A stretch of DNA of 6,575 nucleotides, from positions 1 to 6,575 of the forward strand of contig JBIKKK010000117.1 of NCBI GenBank assembly GCA_044360385.1, written 5' to 3'. The translations under genes were made by a program, and so were the position numbers. Source of the stretch: Mxb001 sp044360385 (GTDB lineage: Bacteria > Actinomycetota > Actinomycetes > S36-B12). Of this stretch, positions 5,852-6,575 are shown piece after piece (position 1 is the first letter of the stretch; each line of letters starts with the position of its first letter). The notes under the pieces were generated by a model. It was not told the origin of the DNA. It made no database searches and saw only the letters and a program-made list of their open reading frames with translations.

Positions 5852-6466
5852 ATGACCTGGTACTCGGAGATTCCCGCGCGACGCACGCGCCAGATCCTCG
5901 GTGATGCGTGGCTGGTGCTGTGGAGCGCGCTATGGATCTGGATAGCGCTGCGGCTCTACGACCTGGTGATGAATCTCGCCGCGCCCGGGCTCGCCGTCTC
6001 CAGTAGTGCGACCGACATGTCCGACCGCTTCGCGAGCGCCGGTGAGGCGCTGGCCGGCGTACCGCTCATCGGTGAGGCTCTGCAGTCACCTTTCGACGGC
6101 ATGAGCAGCGCGTCGGTGTCGATCGCCGAAGCCGGCCAGGCCTCCGCGGATGCCGTCGGCCTCCTCGCACGCTTTCTGGCGATTGCACTTGCCGTCCTCG
6201 GCATCGCTTCGTGGGCAATGCTGTGGGTGCCGATCCGCGTCGCCTTCATCCGTCGCGCTACGGCGGCGCGGCGCTTCCTCGATTCCACCGACGACCTCGA
6301 CCTCTTTGCGCTGCGCGCCATGGCGCGCCAGCCGCTTCACCTCCTGGCGCGGATCAGCGACGACCCGGCGGGCGCCTGGCGCCGCGGCGACCAAGCGGTC
6401 ATCGCCGAGCTGGCATCACTCGAGCTGCGGTCGGAGGGTTTGGCTCCGCGCGCTGCGATCAGTTGA
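5852..6466 (+). CDS. Conserved actinobacterial two-helix membrane protein, function unknown
   Basis: The 204-residue product has two hydrophobic helices, about 16-33 (Trp-rich, LVLWSALWIWIALRL) and about 104-127. Between them is a 70-residue Ala/Ser-rich segment carrying GVPLIGEALQSPFDGM at 69-84, and after them a 75-residue charged tail. The basic residues before helix 1 and after helix 2 (RVAFIRRATAARR) suggest both ends are cytoplasmic and the middle loop is outside. The tail has LFALRAMARQPLHLLARI and AGAWRRGDQAVIAELASLEL, a pattern I associate with an unnamed family widespread in actinobacteria. No catalytic motif is visible. It is divergent from the ACT gene with 42 bp between starts, and its stop overlaps the end of the next, convergent gene by 8 bp. 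Confidence 0.88.
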   Translation: MTWYSEIPARRTRQILGDAWLVLWSALWIWIALRLYDLVMNLAAPGLAVSSSATDMSDRFASAGEALAGVPLIGEALQSPFDGMSSASVSIAEAGQASADAVGLLARFLAIALAVLGIASWAMLWVPIRVAFIRRATAARRFLDSTDDLDLFALRAMARQPLHLLARISDDPAGAWRRGDQAVIAELASLELRSEGLAPRAAIS

Positions 6467-6575
6467 CGCCCAGGTGATTGCCAAGCGAGTCGAAGTAGCT
6501 CTCCATACCCGCCTGGGCCATCGCGGCCTGATCGGCGGGCATGTCGCCGTACTGCGCGAAGCGCACCCATGTGCC
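6459..6575 (-). CDS. C-terminal fragment of a gene running off the right edge, possibly SRPBCC/AHSA1-like
   Basis: The last 38 codons are present, ending in TGA at 6459-6461; the start lies outside the window. The peptide reads TWVRFAQYGDMPADQAAM, then AQAGMESYFDSLGNHLGVN. A strand ending in a Phe, a short acidic loop and a final amphipathic helix of the form AGMxSYFDSLxxHL recall the C-terminal helix of SRPBCC/AHSA1 (polyketide-cyclase-like) proteins. Codon choice is clean and G/C-ending, like its neighbours. The fragment is too short for a firm family call. Its stop overlaps the 3' end of the convergent membrane protein gene by 8 bp, leaving no room for a separate terminator. Confidence 0.65.
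   Translation of the reverse strand, partial: GTWVRFAQYGDMPADQAAMAQAGMESYFDSLGNHLGVN

Noticed and set aside
6337..6570. A 77-codon minus-strand frame at the right edge
   Set aside because: It overlaps the membrane protein gene deeply and is Arg-rich; the other minus frame ending at 6459 gives a far more protein-like C-terminus.

Overview
The window is GC-rich and comes from a bacterial chromosome, most likely an actinomycete (Actinomycetota). The clues are GTG starts, strongly G/C-ending codons, a lipobox lipoprotein with a Ser/Gly-rich linker, a MutT2-like Nudix protein and an actinobacterial-type TypA/BipA. I cannot place it to genus. No phage, transposase, CRISPR or stable-RNA gene is visible.

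Layout, left to right. Positions 1-126 are seven perfect tandem copies of an 18-bp unit that starts at the window edge and may continue outside. Positions 129-164 are a perfect 36-bp palindrome, probably a transcription terminator for the minus-strand genes. Five complete genes then lie on the minus strand. In transcription order (right to left) they are: an ACT-domain protein (5809-5426), a MutT-family Nudix hydrolase (5429-5046, 4-bp overlap), the translational GTPase TypA/BipA (5036-3165), a 211-bp gap with small repeats, a DppC-type ABC permease (2953-1982), a 97-bp gap with a dyad and a possible leader ORF, and a family-5 solute-binding lipoprotein (1884-175). Divergent from the ACT gene, across only 42 bp, a plus-strand gene (5852-6466) encodes an uncharacterised two-helix membrane protein. 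The right edge holds the last 38 codons of a minus-strand gene, possibly SRPBCC/AHSA1-like, whose end overlaps the membrane protein gene by 8 bp.

How the genes fit together. ACT-mutT-typA looks like one tightly packed transcription unit: a likely amino-acid-sensing protein, nucleotide-pool sanitation and a stress-related ribosomal GTPase. The permease and the lipoprotein form half of an oligopeptide/dipeptide-type importer; the second permease and the ATPases are not in the window. A family-5 binding lipoprotein beside typA, with mutT2 nearby, recalls the Mycobacterium tuberculosis mutT2-(nar)-typA-lpqW neighbourhood (from memory), so the locus looks like a variant of an old actinobacterial gene order. 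Most of the window is ordinary core genome. The less ordinary parts are the repeat array with its palindrome, the incomplete transporter, and the structured intercistronic regions.
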